Positions 33,148 to 44,965 of a DNA stretch of 59,795 nucleotides are shown here, piece after piece. The translations under genes were made by a program, and so were the position numbers. Position 1 is the stretch's first letter. Every line of letters begins with the position of its first letter. The stretch is from Calocera cornea HHB12733 (taxonomy: Eukaryota > Basidiomycota > Dacrymycetes > Dacrymycetales > Dacrymycetaceae): the NCBI GenBank assembly GCA_001632435.1, contig KV424089.1, positions 1 to 59,795 of the forward strand, written 5' to 3'. Under the pieces are notes generated by a model. The model was not told where the DNA came from. It searched no databases and saw only the letters and a list, made by a program, of their open reading frames with translations.

Positions 33148-34521
33148 TTAACTTAACCGAAACACTATTTCCAACGAACTGTAACAATGTCTGACAGACC
33201 CGTGTCGGTGCGGTTCCCACAGAGCCAACTCCGCCTCCTCCAAGATCTCCGTCATCATTTCGGCCTCAATCGCCTCCAATTCCTCCTCCAAGGCAAAGAC
33301 GTTTGGAAGCCACGTGACACCTCCAAGTTGTTGCACCACGCGAGTAACTTCACGACAATTTGAAGCCAAGAGGCATGCATTGTCTGTCTCAAGGGTGTGG
33401 TCACTGAGGGACAGCAGCTCGCCAAACTCATCTCTGAGTAGCTTCACGAGAGCAAGTCTACTGAAACGACCTGGTTCGGACAGCCTGAAAACGCGGCGCG
33501 TCTGGGATTTCAGGACGTACGAGCTCCAAGCGTGCGTGCTCCCGCATATGGGATGCGAAAACTGCTGAATACATCGTAGCCGCCCATCGTTGTCCGGATA
33601 TGCGACAGCCCAAGATATTCCCATGCTTGTCTCGGCATGCGACGGCCAATCGTGGGCCACCAGATAGAGGGTATGACGATAGGGGACAGTGTAGTAGATG
33701 CTGGTAGGTCGCACTTCAAGGTAGTCGGGTTGCCTGTCACTCATGAGGATATTGTCAATGGGACCGAATTGAGAAGCGCACCTTGGGGAGCTTGTGGATG
33801 GCATAGAGCGACTGTCTGAGCTCGCTGTATCTTTGTCAGAGCCAGAGTTTGTGAAGAACGCAAACGAGCCATAGCAACGTTCCGGGCCCGAGCTTGCTAA
33901 AACCTCATATTGAAGTAGAATTTCAGCGAGCTCGTCCGCAGAGTACATCAGTTCGCGATCCTCATTCTCCAGCATCCGCAGGAGTGTGATCACATCGCCT
34001 CTTGTGCCCCACGGATCGTCAAACTGGAATGTCTTCCCCTGACAGTTGTTCCAATCCTTCAGGGCGCTGTTGACCATATCGTGGTAGGCATCCCAGCCGA
34101 CGATACTGGCCCCGGCGATCTTCACGATCGTGTTGATTCTGGGGTGAGAGGGCACATCATGGAGGGGTGTATATGACCGTCGCCAGTACTGGCCGCGTGT
34201 GTTACGGTACTCTTGCGCTTCATGAATACGTACGACCGTCGTTCCATCTTCCATGGCGCAAGCGAGCGTCCAGGCGGTGATAGAGCGGTGCTCGGTAAAG
34301 GGGCTGGGTGGAAGACTCGTACCAAGGAGGTAAAGCGCTTCGTTTTCCAGCCTGCTACAAGAATAAGACTGTGACCAGTTGGCTTCACATACAACGTACG
34401 GGTATCCAAGAGCTTGCTTGGGCTTCTCCACCAAGCGGAGTTGCGGCGTAACACCGCAAAACAGTTGCTGATAGAACGGTGTAGGCAGGAGAGCGGAGGT
34501 GTCGTAGGACGGGCGAACCAT
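33148..34521 (-). CDS. Unrecognised intronless gene, 457 residues
   Basis: A single uninterrupted frame, unusual in this intron-dense neighbourhood. The start is the ATG at 34521 (MVRPSYDTSALLPTPFYQ); in-frame sequence continues upstream but without ATG. The product is soluble, without a signal peptide or membrane span. It has tryptophan-rich segments (SITAWTLACAMEDG, YWRRSYTPLHDVP, SIVGWDAYHDMVNSALKDWN), a Ser-rich stretch near the middle (SDSRSMPSTSSP), and a Glu-rich helical segment near the C-terminus (LEEELEAIEAEMMTEILEEAELALWE). I cannot place it in a family. Codon choice and length make it a believable gene; the lack of introns could mean retroposition or recent origin. Confidence 0.72.
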   Translation of the reverse strand: MVRPSYDTSALLPTPFYQQLFCGVTPQLRLVEKPKQALGYPYVVCEANWSQSYSCSRLENEALYLLGTSLPPSPFTEHRSITAWTLACAMEDGTTVVRIHEAQEYRNTRGQYWRRSYTPLHDVPSHPRINTIVKIAGASIVGWDAYHDMVNSALKDWNNCQGKTFQFDDPWGTRGDVITLLRMLENEDRELMYSADELAEILLQYEVLASSGPERCYGSFAFFTNSGSDKDTASSDSRSMPSTSSPRCASQFGPIDNILMSDRQPDYLEVRPTSIYYTVPYRHTLYLVAHDWPSHAETSMGISWAVAYPDNDGRLRCIQQFSHPICGSTHAWSSYVLKSQTRRVFRLSEPGRFSRLALVKLLRDEFGELLSLSDHTLETDNACLLASNCREVTRVVQQLGGVTWLPNVFALEEELEAIEAEMMTEILEEAELALWEPHRHGSVRHCYSSLEIVFRLS

Positions 34522-35307
34522 GATTACTCGAACGGTGTTGGAAGACGAGCCCTCCGACACAAGAGGATAATGGCCCTGCTCCTGTTAAGGGCTCCGTGGG
34601 GTTGTGCACACGCAAGCCCGCACGTGACTATGAGTCGTAAGGGGGTGCGCCGAACACGAGGCAATAGCTGTGTGCGCCGATAACACACACCGACATGCTC
34701 CGAGCCATGCTGCCGCCATGAACAGGCGGAGCGCAGCTGATCGACGGATCAAAGAGCGTGACAGGGGCTCTAAGCGAGCGCTGGCCAAATTTTGGCACGA
34801 TAGCGTGCGGAAGGCATCGAAGAGGCGTAAAGGACCTGGATACGAAGGAGTTGGTCACAACCGACAGAGTACGCGACAACGTCGTGCTTTACCTAGTAAT
34901 CATGTGATATAACAGATAAGATACAGCAACACGACGGAAAGAAGTCCGACAGAGGGTGTGGTGAAGGTCGACAGTGCAGCATATCGAGGATGGGAGGCTT
35001 CGCTCTTCTCTGCGTTGGCATAAGGACAACAGGCAGAGAGGCTGGTCAAGTCGCTCGTCCACATGGACAGAATTTCAGGAGATAGAAAGAGTCAGTGGCT
35101 GTCAGGATCAGTATGCGTTTGTACCATAGATGTAGCAGAACGAAGAGGGCGAGAAGTGGAGTTAAACAAGGACTGGTCCGTGCGTTAGGTTCAAACTCCG
35201 CATTGTACCCAAGAATTTGGTTCCGGATTGCGTCCTTCTACGCCTCGCGACCACCAGGTCCAACTCAGGGAGGCACGACCTTGCTCGTCCTCGCCGTCCC
35301 CGCCGTC
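34522..35307. other. Divergent promoter region
   Basis: The intronless gene runs left and TAF4 runs right from this spacer, so it must hold both promoters. No clear TATA box or other gene is seen. The frame open from 35095 upstream of the TAF4 ATG is probably leader sequence. Confidence 0.45.
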
Positions 35308-37251
35308 ATGTCACGTCAGCAAGCCGCAAAGCGACCGAAGATTGACGGTGGACTCGCCCTGCCACAGCAGTCGACAGGATGGGCAACAGCTGGAGCTGCT
35401 TCTGGACGCGTGTACACGCCAGGTCAAGTGCCGAGTGGCGGCTTAGCCCTGCCAGCCGGAGGCACGACCGGTTATCCTCGACGTACGTGTATATTGCCGT
35501 ATACTGTATATACGCGCTCATCGTAGCATATAGAGCCATACCAGACACCCCAGCCTTCCCAATTGCAGCAACAGATGGATGCTGCAATTGATCCAGCGCT
35601 GCAGGCCGCGTTAGCAAGCTTCCTCCAGCTCTAGTCGTGTTTCTGACCCACGGGCTATAACAGCATTTACCCCTCGACTGGCGCGCTCACCCCTACCGCG
35701 CAACGAACAATATCTAATTCGTCACAACCATCCGTATCACAGCCACAACCACAACCGCGTCTCTCTGCGCAAGATCAGGCGGCTTGGGACGATTATGTAC
35801 GGAAGTACTACGAGTACTACGGCGCGATGCCACCGGTGACGACACCCGGCTCACAGGCCGCTGCTGCATCTGCTTTCCAGCAACAGTCAACGGCCGCTGC
35901 ATACCAAGCCTACCAGCGACAGCTGGCATCGCAGCCATCTCAACAATCATCGCAATCGTCCCAACCTCAGCAGCAAGAGCCACCGCAACAGACCCAGCAG
36001 CAGGTAGCTCCTTACGCCCAGTACGCTCAGCAGCTCGTGCAGCAACAGCAACAGCAGCCTCAAGTACAGTATGCATTGCCTGGTTCGACCGGGGTTAGGA
36101 GGGGACGGCCGGTGACTCAGAAGCCGGAGAACAAGGAGACGATCAACGATGCGCTTGGGAGTGCTGGGGTGGATCTCAGGGTGCGTCCTCCCGATGTCTC
36201 ACCTGTATCGCAAGAGCTAACTTGGACGGCAGGCTGAGGAAGATGCCATACATCGCACCTATGATGCCGTCCCTGGCTCATACCCTGCTGTGTTGCATCC
36301 ACGTGACGATCGAACCCGAAAGCAGACGTTCATTCCGCCTAACGCGCTCATGAAGCGTGTTACGTCAACTGGTGAGTCATGCCAGACGGTTCTAACTGAT
36401 AAGACTCTCCTTACACATCAGCAGCTTCGGGATACAGCATCAAGACCGTATCACCGGATGCCGCCTCCTACATTGCCCTCGCTGCTCAAGCACACATTTC
36501 CACATTATTACGTGGCGCCCTTGCGGCCAGCAAGAATCGCCACCCAGCAACGAATGGTGTGGTTCGCCCTCCTGGTCTGTACCCTCAACCCGCCGCTGTC
36601 GCAAGTGATCCGGATGTGCCCCTATTACCGATGTGGTCCCAAGAGATAACACGTGATATCGGGAAGCAGATTGCTGCCATCGAGCGCGTTCAGCGGGACA
36701 ACGAGATACAAGCTCGCTTAAAGAAGCGAGAGCGGGAAGATGCAAACCATAACGGCAACGGCGATGTCGCTGCAGAAGAGGAACAGCCGAAGAAGAAGAA
36801 AAAGAAGGAGGGCCCTGGTGTCGCGGCGCGCAACATGAGCGAAGATGTCAGGAAACGGCTGTCGGATGCGGTCGCAATGCGTGCTGCCGGTAACACAATT
36901 AGCAAGTACTCGTGGTTACAGGCTGGTGCAGCCGCCGCTGCCGCACCCATCCAGCCTCTCAAGAAACTGAACAAGGACAAACCCAAGGAGCCTGAAACGC
37001 CCACTCCAGCGCCGCCGACTACAACGGCAGCAAAGAAGAACGCTGCTGGGGGATGGGGCCGAGCCTTTCAGAGTCTCAAGGACGAGGCGAAAGACAATCG
37101 TCGCAAGGTCGAGGTTCGCGATGTCATCTGGGCTATGGAGGGACGCGCTGGGAGCGGTGTACCGAGCGGCGGTGCCAAGGGCGTTGGGAAGGGGGCCAGA
37201 GGGGGTACTCGATGGAGAGGGTGGGAAGCGTGGGGGAGGATCAGAGAGTAG
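35308..37251 (+). CDS. TAF4: TFIID subunit TAF4
   Basis: Nuclear scaffold subunit of TFIID; in the known complex its histone fold pairs with TAF12. Five exons join in frame: 35308-35482, about 35539-35605, about 35669-36180, about 36234-36371 and 36425-37251. The N-terminus opens MSRQQAAKRPKIDGG with a likely nuclear signal. A Gln-rich middle (about residues 110-210) is a typical activator-contact region. The histone-fold-like segment is SPDAASYIALAAQAHISTLLRGAL, followed by the conserved C-terminal region: a long charged helix (DIGKQIAAIERVQRDNE), a lysine patch (KKKKKKEG), NTISKYSWL, and VEVRDVIWAMEGRAGSG near the end, which corresponds to the family's C-terminal 'DVLFALE' helix. The donor of intron 2 (GTTAGC) was chosen over an in-frame TAG. 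Confidence 0.85.
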
Positions 37252-37914
37252 CGACGTGTTCAGGTGGCGGTATCTCCATCGCTGGCTCCAGCCATCCGGG
37301 ATCGATTTCTTCATCTCTTATCGTCACGTCATGAGCATTTTAGGTGTTGTATCAATGGTCTTGTAACATTAGTTTCACGATCCTGGTTGGAATCGAGCCG
37401 ATGTTTCTCAGCTTCCTGTACCTCGGAAGGAAGACGCGTTGATCAGAGCGCCATACGACTGCAAGAGTAACAACCCTTACTGTAACACACGTTTCTGCTT
37501 CCCGAGTGAACATGCCTTCGTGTCTTCGTTGAACAGACAGAAGCTTCGTACCATTGGCTACCAAGCTGTTAGGCTGGGCACATTCTGTGCAAGTGTAACC
37601 ACCGACTGTTCAGGTTTTCTTCTACATTACATCTGCTGTACTAAAGACTCAAGGGCAACCGTATGTTACGATGGCTGTTGCTAAACGAAGAAACACGGGA
37701 GCAATTGGAGGCAGCGCGCCGCACAGGAACGGCGTCTGAGAGCTCCCCGACCCCCGCTCGCACCGCTTCCTCGCCGTCAGCAGCATCATACATACCCCGT
37801 TCTGTCGTCCCCAACGCGCATACACTTACCCGATCTGCCTAAATGCAGCTTGGTGACCATCTCCTCTTGAAGACGTGAACGGCTCTCGTCAACGCTTGGC
37901 TCTAAACGTCGACC
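37252..37914 (+). promoter_or_regulatory. Spacer between TAF4 and the 5-phosphatase gene
   Basis: Holds the TAF4 3' flank and, close to 37915, the promoter and leader of the 5-phosphatase. No other gene is seen; frames on both strands are short and domainless. Confidence 0.4.
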
Positions 37915-40900
37915 ATGTCCGACCCTACCGACACCCCGGAGTACCATGCTGCGCCGGTATCGAGCTTGCGGAGCAAGTTTGAGCAGCTCGCAGCGCAGTC
38001 ATCGACCTCGGCGGCTCCATCACATCCATCTTCTACACGCGGACGGCCGCTTGGTCAGTATGGTGGATCGGCAGCTTCGTCGAGCTCGCAGTCGCTAGCG
38101 GTTTCGGAGTTTGGAGAGGGCATACCACGAGTGCGGGCACGCAGCAACCCTTCTGCACCTCCCCCCATTCCTGGCCCAAAGCCGCACTTCGAGAATGGAG
38201 ATGCATTTGGGAACGAAGCCGCAAACGGTGGAGTGATTGCTCCAATGCCGCGGAAGTCGAGCGAGGTCCGCGCTTCGCCATCCTCGCCTGATTTGGGGAT
38301 GTCGTACAGGAGGGAGGGATACCTTGAGGCCGGTGGGTATGGCGCGTCATCCGAAGGCTCAACACCTCCTGATACCCGTCCGCCCCGACCGATCTCGAGG
38401 CGAGAGGGTCGCACGCCTACAGCGTCACCGGGGCCGACATCGCGCCCGCATACACCTGCGCCCAGTCCGCCCCGTGCGCGCACGCCGGCACCGGCACCTC
38501 CTCCTCCTCGCGCACGTACGCCCGCGCCCCCGACTCCTTCCATCGCGCAGCCCATACCATCTGCGCCCCCTGCATCTGCGTCGGCTAGCACAAGCACTGT
38601 GCCGACCGTCGTCATTGACCCAGCGGCGCTGGCCCGCAAGCCACCACCGCCACCACCATCTCGCCCACGCACGTCGGGAGACGGCGCCGCTCAAGTACAG
38701 TTCCAGGTCCATACGCCCAACACGCCGTCGAAGTATATCGGACTGCCGCCGCGCTCTCCCTCCGACCGTTCACTCTCCCCTGTGACGCGATCATCATCAG
38801 CACCGTCATTCTCTGTATCTCGGCCTGTGCCGATACCGAACGGCAGTGTCGAGAACGAGGGCTCCGTGCTTGAGGACGGGCAATATACAGAGTCGCCTCC
38901 GCCGTTACCCGCTAGGCCTGGAGGTCCACCAACGATCGACGAGCTTGCTCGACGACCTGTGCCCAGCCCATCTTCTTCCTCAGCTACCCTCCCACTGCGG
39001 CATCGGCCGACAGTCTCCACAAGCGCTGTCCCAACTCGTGGTACACCTCCATCCGTTCCACGGAGACCAGCCACGGGCACCAAAGTTTCGCCCGTGGCAC
39101 GCGAAGTCAACTTATCTCCCGAGGCTCCGCCGCTACCGTCGCGTCCGCGTATCTCTCCTGTCTCGTCGGACGACGCGACTGCTACTCTTATCACAGTCTC
39201 CGGCTCTTCATCAAGCGCCTCCCATTCTCCATCAGTGACCGCTACGCCGGCGCAGGGGACCGCACCGCCTCTGCCCGTACGAAAGATTGTCGCACCTCTA
39301 CCTCTTTCGAGCGTAGCCCTCGCTCCTGAATTGTCGTCTCCATTCAATAAAGCACCCTGGTCTGCGCCTCCTACGCATCCCGCAATTGAAAAGCGCCAGG
39401 GCTCGCTCGACTCTACTACGAGCCCTCCGCCTCCCCCCAACCCTATGCCAGCATACCCTGTACCTCCCAGCCGATCTCTTGACAGCCAGCCAGCCTCTAT
39501 TCCATCATCGCCCCTGCCTCCACATCTGCCACCTCCCACGCGAAACGTGACAATATCGGCCCGTCCGGCGAAGCGAGAAAAGAGCGGCGACGACGAGAGC
39601 GAGAGTGACGAAGAATACGACAACGATTCATTGTCCCTGCCTGGTGCTTCCATGCTACCGGTCCCATCACCAACACCTGGTAACGGACTTCGGAAAGGAG
39701 CGGAAGATCTTCCAGACGCTACAAACTCAAACCGACGTCCTCCGCACATGTTCTTGGATAAACGGTCTTTTCCGGCAGCAACCCACCTGAACCAGTATCC
39801 GGTTGTCGCCGTCGCAGGGTCCTTCGTCGTGGTTGCAGGCTGGACGGTGCGTGTGTACGATGTGGAGAATAGTACAACAGAGGCTGTTCTGGCGCTGAAC
39901 CTTAGTTTGGATGATACTGGCCTAGAATGGAGGGTCAAGGAGCCGAGGGTTACTGCCATGGAGTTCCGCCCAGGAACCATACGAGAAGAGGATGGGCGGT
40001 ATCTGTGGCTCGGTACGAAGGACGGGCACCTGTGGGAGCTGGACGTGTGGACAGGAATCATCACCGAAACCCGGCCACAAGCACACTCATCCGCCGTGAC
40101 CCATATCTTCAGACATCGGCAAAGCATGATCACCATTGAGGAGAGCGGCAAGATGCTCGTCTTTGATTCGGATGAAGCCAATGGTGTCAATGCACCGCAG
40201 ATGAGTTTGTCGCCAAGATTCATCAGGATTGGGGAGAAGCAACTATTCGCCAAGGTTCTCGGGAAGCAAGGGCAGGTCTGGGTTAGCGAAGGGTCAGCCG
40301 GCGGTGGCACCGTCGGAGGCGCGAAGAGTCTATCCAACACGCCTACGAAAGGTCCCGCCATCAGAGTCTACGACATCCGATCAAGAGAGAATGGCGGAAC
40401 AGCAGCGTATCGCACAATTGTGTGTCCAGAAGCATTGGGTGCTGTTACCGCTGGTTGCATTCTGCCCACCCAACCTGATATCATCTACCTTGGTCATGAG
40501 GGTGGCAGCTTGACTCTGTGGTCGCGTAATGACGAAGACCCAAAATTCATCAAGAGCGTGAAAATCGGTCCATCCGACATCCTTGCACTTGATGGAGTGA
40601 TGAACCGTCTGTGGATCGGTAGTCGGCAGGGAGTCATTGCAGCCTACGATGTCAGCCCTTGGCCTTGGAGGGTCACCAATATGTGGAAGGCTCACGGCGA
40701 CAGCCCTATAACAAAGTTATTGGTCGATGTGATCGGCATCGAGAGAAACCACAGATTGACGGTCCTGAGTGTGGGGAAGGATGAGAAGGTTAGGTTGTGG
40801 GACGGCTTGCTGATGTATCACTGGATCAGTACGCAATTCTCCATCTAAGCGTCGATTCCGAACTGACCCCCTCCAGATGATGAGCTGTTGAAGCGTGAGG

Positions 40901-42235
40901 AGGAGTTTGCCACCTTCCGCCCAATCAACGTACTGCTCTGCACCTGGAACGTCGATGCCGCAAAGCCCGAGATGCTCACGGGGACCGCGGAGAATGCGAC
41001 GTTCTTCGAACAAGTCTTGCACTCTATTGATGCCCCCGACATCATTGTCTTCTCATTCCAAGAGCTTATCGATTTGGAGAACCGCAAGCTGACAGCGAGT
41101 ACGTCCATGTGTCCCATAGCTTCTTACCACCCCTCACGTCTCACAGAAACGGTGCTATTGGGTGGCGGCAAGCGCGCCGATGGTGGGTTGTCCGACAAAG
41201 TGTCTCGACACTATCGGCTTTGGTACGACAAATTGGTCTCCGCTGTCCGCATCGCCATGCCTCCCGAAGAACCGTATACCCCAATATTAACGGAGAATCT
41301 TGTTGGATTGTTCAGCTGTGTATTCGTGAGAGCATCCGAGAAACGTGACTTCAAGGATGTGCATATCACTACAGTGAAGCGGGGAATGGGAGGCATCTAT
41401 GGGAACAAGGTGCGGATCTTCTCATGGAACTGAATATTGACATCTGACCTGTGATCAGGGTGCCATCGTTGCCCGCTTTGCAATTGATGATACATCGCTG
41501 TGCTTCATCAACTGTCATCTTGCAGCCGGTCAGCGCCATGTGCGAGAGCGCAACACCGATGTGGCTGCAGTTTTAGAGGACAAATCTCTCCTACCAGAGA
41601 GTGAAATTGAAGATGACGACAATCTTGCGTATGGTGGTGGAGGTGACGGAACGATGGCCCTAGATCATGAGATCTGTTTCGTACGCCGCTGTGTCTATTC
41701 GTTCCGACGGCTATAACTGACCTTCGTTAAGTTGAACGGTGATCTCAATTATCGTATAGACCAGCGCCGCGATGCGGTCATTGCCAATGTGAAGACCGAC
41801 AACTTCATTGATCTTCTGCCGTACGATCAGCTGCAGAAAGAGCTGAAAAATAACCCCGGGTTCCGACTCCGAGGCTTCTCCGAGGCTCCAATCACGTTCA
41901 AGCCTACGTACAAGTATGACAAGCGGAGCGACGACTACGACTCCTCTGGGAAGCAGCGTACTCCTGCCTGGTGCGACCGCATCCTCTTCCGCTGCCGAGA
42001 CCCTAAACGCATCACTCCCCTCGCCTACAAGCGCATGGAGCCGAACATTTCTGATCACCGGCCAGTTGTGGGCGTGTTCCGAGTGACAGTCAAGTCGCTC
42101 TCCCACGAGCTGCGGTACAAAGTGAAGCAGCAGCTGCTCGAAGAATGGAGGGGGGAAGAGTCGAGAAACCTCGGCCTAGCACTGACCGCCTACCAGCAGC
42201 AGGGCCTCCTTGTCCATTCTCAACAACAACAATGA
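37915..42235 (+). CDS. Inositol-polyphosphate 5-phosphatase with WD40-like N-terminal region
   Basis: Removes the 5-phosphate from phosphoinositides or soluble inositol phosphates at membranes. Five exons: 37915-40828, 40877-41098, 41147-41409, 41459-41680 and 41732-42235, giving 1,374 residues. Residues about 1-610 are proline/serine-rich with repeated RARTPAP and PPPPP stretches, suited to SH3-type partners. Residues about 620-965 look like a beta-propeller: repeats end in VRVYDVE, GHLWELDVW, IRVYDIRS, LTLWSR and VRLWDG. The catalytic domain follows, with LCTWNVDAAKP, FSFQELIDL, KRGMGGIYGNKG, FINCHLAAGQ, NGDLNYRID, PAWCDRIL and SDHRPVVGVF, all hallmark motifs. It lacks a SacI phosphatase domain, so it is not a synaptojanin type. 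Plant 5PTases with WD repeats have a similar layout. Confidence 0.93.
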
Positions 42236-42730
42236 TACCCATCATAATTGAACATTCCCGTGGTTCCTGTAACGGCCTGCCACATGTAATTGTGTAATTT
42301 TGTTCCTAGGCCGAGAGCACATTGTATTCTAGTAGGGAGGCAATACTTTATAAACTCGCGATCTTTCCGGCTTCGTTTGGCAATCGTCTCGGCATTGGTC
42401 GTGTCCGTGCCGAAGATGGGCTGAATGCACCGCCACTCGAGCCTGCAGCAACATCGTTCGGAGGACCACCGGTTCAACCTGAACGTTGTTCCTGTTCCCT
42501 CCGGCTTGCTGAAGAAGTACTTGAAGCCCAATTAAAAGAACATTGCTCTCCTGGATGCTGACAGCATTTGTTGCGAGCGCAAGATTCGCTTGCGGACGCT
42601 CCGCAAGCGAATCTTGTGCTCGGAGATATCTCGGATCTCCACAGCTGGCTCCGCACAATTACCGATGTGTCTCTGTACCACTGCCTCTCATCCACATCCT
42701 TCAGAGGGCCGGTTAGGCGCTTGATTTTGG
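42236..42730. other. Spacer between the 5-phosphatase and MFS transporter 1
   Basis: Carries the 5-phosphatase 3' flank, a long hairpin (42574-42622) and the promoter of the following transporter. No gene seen. Confidence 0.45.
42574..42622. repeat. Long hairpin, 23-bp arms with a 3-nt loop
   Basis: The left arm 42574-42596 and right arm 42600-42622 are reverse complements with one mismatch; the inner 17 bases (CAAGATTCGCTTGCGGA) match perfectly. The loop is CGC. It lies about 110 bases before the transporter ATG, so it may fall in its leader RNA or promoter. Confidence 0.9.
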
Positions 42731-44564
42731 ATGACCATGTTGGCTCTTGATGCATCTGCTGAGCGGGAACATGATGCTGCTTTTCGACCGTCCCAGAGGG
42801 ATGAGCTAAGGTCTGGCGACATCGACATGACTGTCCCCGAAGCGATCGAGTTGGAGCGCTTTCCTACGTTAGACAAGCAGTCACTTCGAGAACGAGGTCC
42901 CACTCCTGCTATTACTGCACCATCAGAGGAACCGGCTGGATTTTCTCTGAGCAAACGACAAGAACGGATATACCTGGCTACATGCGTCGTCGGCTCTGCC
43001 ATAAGTACTGTTGCTCTTTGGAACTGGTCCTTCAATTTTCTAATCTGTGATTAGTGGGATGGAGCGATGGCTCTACTGGACCATTGATTCTTCGAATGGA
43101 ATCCAACTATAACGCAAGTATCTTGCGCTCTGAAGGTGGCTATGATTTCATTTCTTGCAGATTGGATATGCTGTGGTCTCGCTTTTGTTCATCGCTGCTT
43201 TCGTGGTATGTAATGCCTTCCGACATTACTCTGGATGCTGACCCTATAAGGGCTTCGCGGCCGCGGCACTAGTGACTGTTCCGTTAACAGACCGCCTGGG
43301 ATTCGGCAAAGTTGCAGTTATCGGCTCCGGGATCCAGATCGTCGCATTCGCGATAGAGGCCGCAGCCCCGCCCTGGCCCGTCTTTGTGGTCGCATACGCG
43401 CTGAACGGGTTCGGCGTGGCGGTCATGGGCGCGCAGACGAACGCTTTTGTGGCCTGTCTTCCGGGTGGAAACTGGAAATTGCAGCTACTGCATGCCGGAT
43501 ATGTGCGTCCTCCGTAGTCAAGCTCTCGCTTACCGAGCTGAACCGCCGGGACCAGGGCCTCGGCGCATTTGCGAGCCCGCTTGCTGCGACGCAGCTCGCC
43601 CAAATGCCACACTGGTCGTTCCAGTATCTCATTGCCGCCTGCTTGGGTGTGATTGAGATCACCCTGTTCTGCCTCATCTTCCGCTTCAAGAGGCAAGAAG
43701 GTTCGTCTCCACACCCGGCTCCGAGCTTTGAATGCTGACCTCAATTGACCTGGCCAGAGCTGCTCGGTACGCCCGTGCACCCCTCAGACGGGTCGAGCAA
43801 GTACCGCCAGATCCTGCGGATGCGCAACGTCCATCTGCTCAGCTTCTTCATCCTCTTCTACGTCGGGCTCGAGGTCTCCATCGGTGGCTGGATCGTCACG
43901 TACCTTGTGCAGATCCGGGGCGCGGGTCCGAGTGCCGGATATGTGAGCAGCGGATTCTGGGGCGGTACGTCCTTGCCTTCCCTGCTCACCCCTCTTCCGC
44001 TCAGTTTGACAACCACACGAAGGTCTCGCACTCGGCCGCCTCACCCTCATCTGGGTGAACGAGAGGCTCGGTCCGAAACGGGTGATATTCCTCTACCTTG
44101 CGCTCGCGCTCGCGCTCGAGTTCCTCGTCTGGTTCGTCCCGAGCATCATAGGGGACGCCATAGCGGTCTCGGTGATCGGCCTGCTTCTGGGGCCGTTCTA
44201 CCCGCTTATCGTCGGGCAGGGGCAGAAGATGTTCCCCGCTTGGTGTGTGTTCTCCCACCTACAGTACATACCACGGCTGCACGCTGAGGCATTGACCGCC
44301 GTAGGCTCCTCACAGGCTGCATAGGCTGGATCGCCTCCGTACGCCTCTTCCTCCCCTCCCCTCCCCTCCTCTTTCCTGTCCTTGCAGGCCCTGCTAACAC
44401 GCACCCAGTTCGGCCAAGCAGGCTCAGCAGTCTTCCCCTTCCTGACGGGCGCGCTCGCCCAAAAGTACGGCATCAAAATGCTCCAGCCCGTCCTCGTCGC
44501 CATGATCGTCGCCGAAGCGGCGATTTGGGCCGTTGTCCCGCTTGGGGAGCGGAGGCCGGAGTAG
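42731..44564 (+). CDS. MFS transporter, Bsc6-like, paralogue 1
   Basis: Membrane transporter of the fungal family that includes yeast Bsc6; substrate unknown. Nine exons join in frame to 463 residues: 42731-43004, 43055-43113, 43161-43205, 43251-43502, 43556-43700, 43758-43964, 44023-44242, 44305-44338 and 44409-44564. After a polar N-terminus of about 75 residues come MGWSDGSTGPLILRMESNYN, TDRLGFGK, AYALNGFGVAVMGAQTNAFVA, FFILFYVGLEVSIGGWIVTYLV, SSGFWGGLALGR and FGQAGSAVFPFLTGALAQKYG. The intron at 43114-43160 begins GCAAGT rather than GT; the paralogue has GTGAGT at the same place. The gene converges on its paralogue at 47.1-49.0 kb. Confidence 0.9.
43114..43160 (+). other. Non-canonical GC-AG intron in MFS transporter 1
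   Basis: The exon ends ...ACTATAAC and the intron begins GCAAGT, ending TTGCAG before ATTGGATATG. The frame continues NYN-IGYAVVSLLF, identical to the paralogue, whose intron starts GTGAGT. GC-AG introns are a known minor class. Confidence 0.85.
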
Positions 44565-44965
44565 GAGGCAGGAGAAGGTGCCGGAAACGGGCCGGGCGAA
44601 GCGGTGGAGGAGGTGCGCATGCGGGCGGGTGCGGGCTCGACGCTCCGCAGGAGGCGGGTGGGAAACGAGAGCGAGGACCGGGAGGAAGTGCAGTGTATCA
44701 ATACAAGATGCGTTTGTACAAAAATACTCAGATTAGGGGGTATCAGATCCGTATAGTTAGTAAGATATATCCGTTGCCCCGCACCCCACACCCCACACCC
44801 CATGGCCCTCTCGCCCCGTCCCGTCGTCACCTACGCGACAGGCCGCTGGGTATACCGAGGCGATCTCGTGCCGCTCAGATAGCCTGCATGCGGGGTAGGT
44901 TGAGAAAGAGCGAGGAGAAGGGGGAGTGGAAGGTGGGCGCACCAGAAGCAGGTAAGCAAGTGTGG
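44565..44965. other. Spacer after MFS transporter 1
   Basis: Downstream flank of the transporter and of the small minus-strand gene. It contains a short 'caccccacacccc' repeat near 44782. No gene seen. Confidence 0.4.

Noticed and set aside
35600..35640. In-frame TAG in TAF4 after ALASFLQL
   Set aside because: A GTTAGC donor just upstream and an AACAG acceptor remove the stop and restore the frame into IYPSTGALTP.
38691..40361. A 556-codon minus-strand frame opposite the 5-phosphatase
   Set aside because: The plus-strand frame carries propeller and catalytic motifs continuing through five exons. The antisense frame is long only because of GC-rich codon bias.
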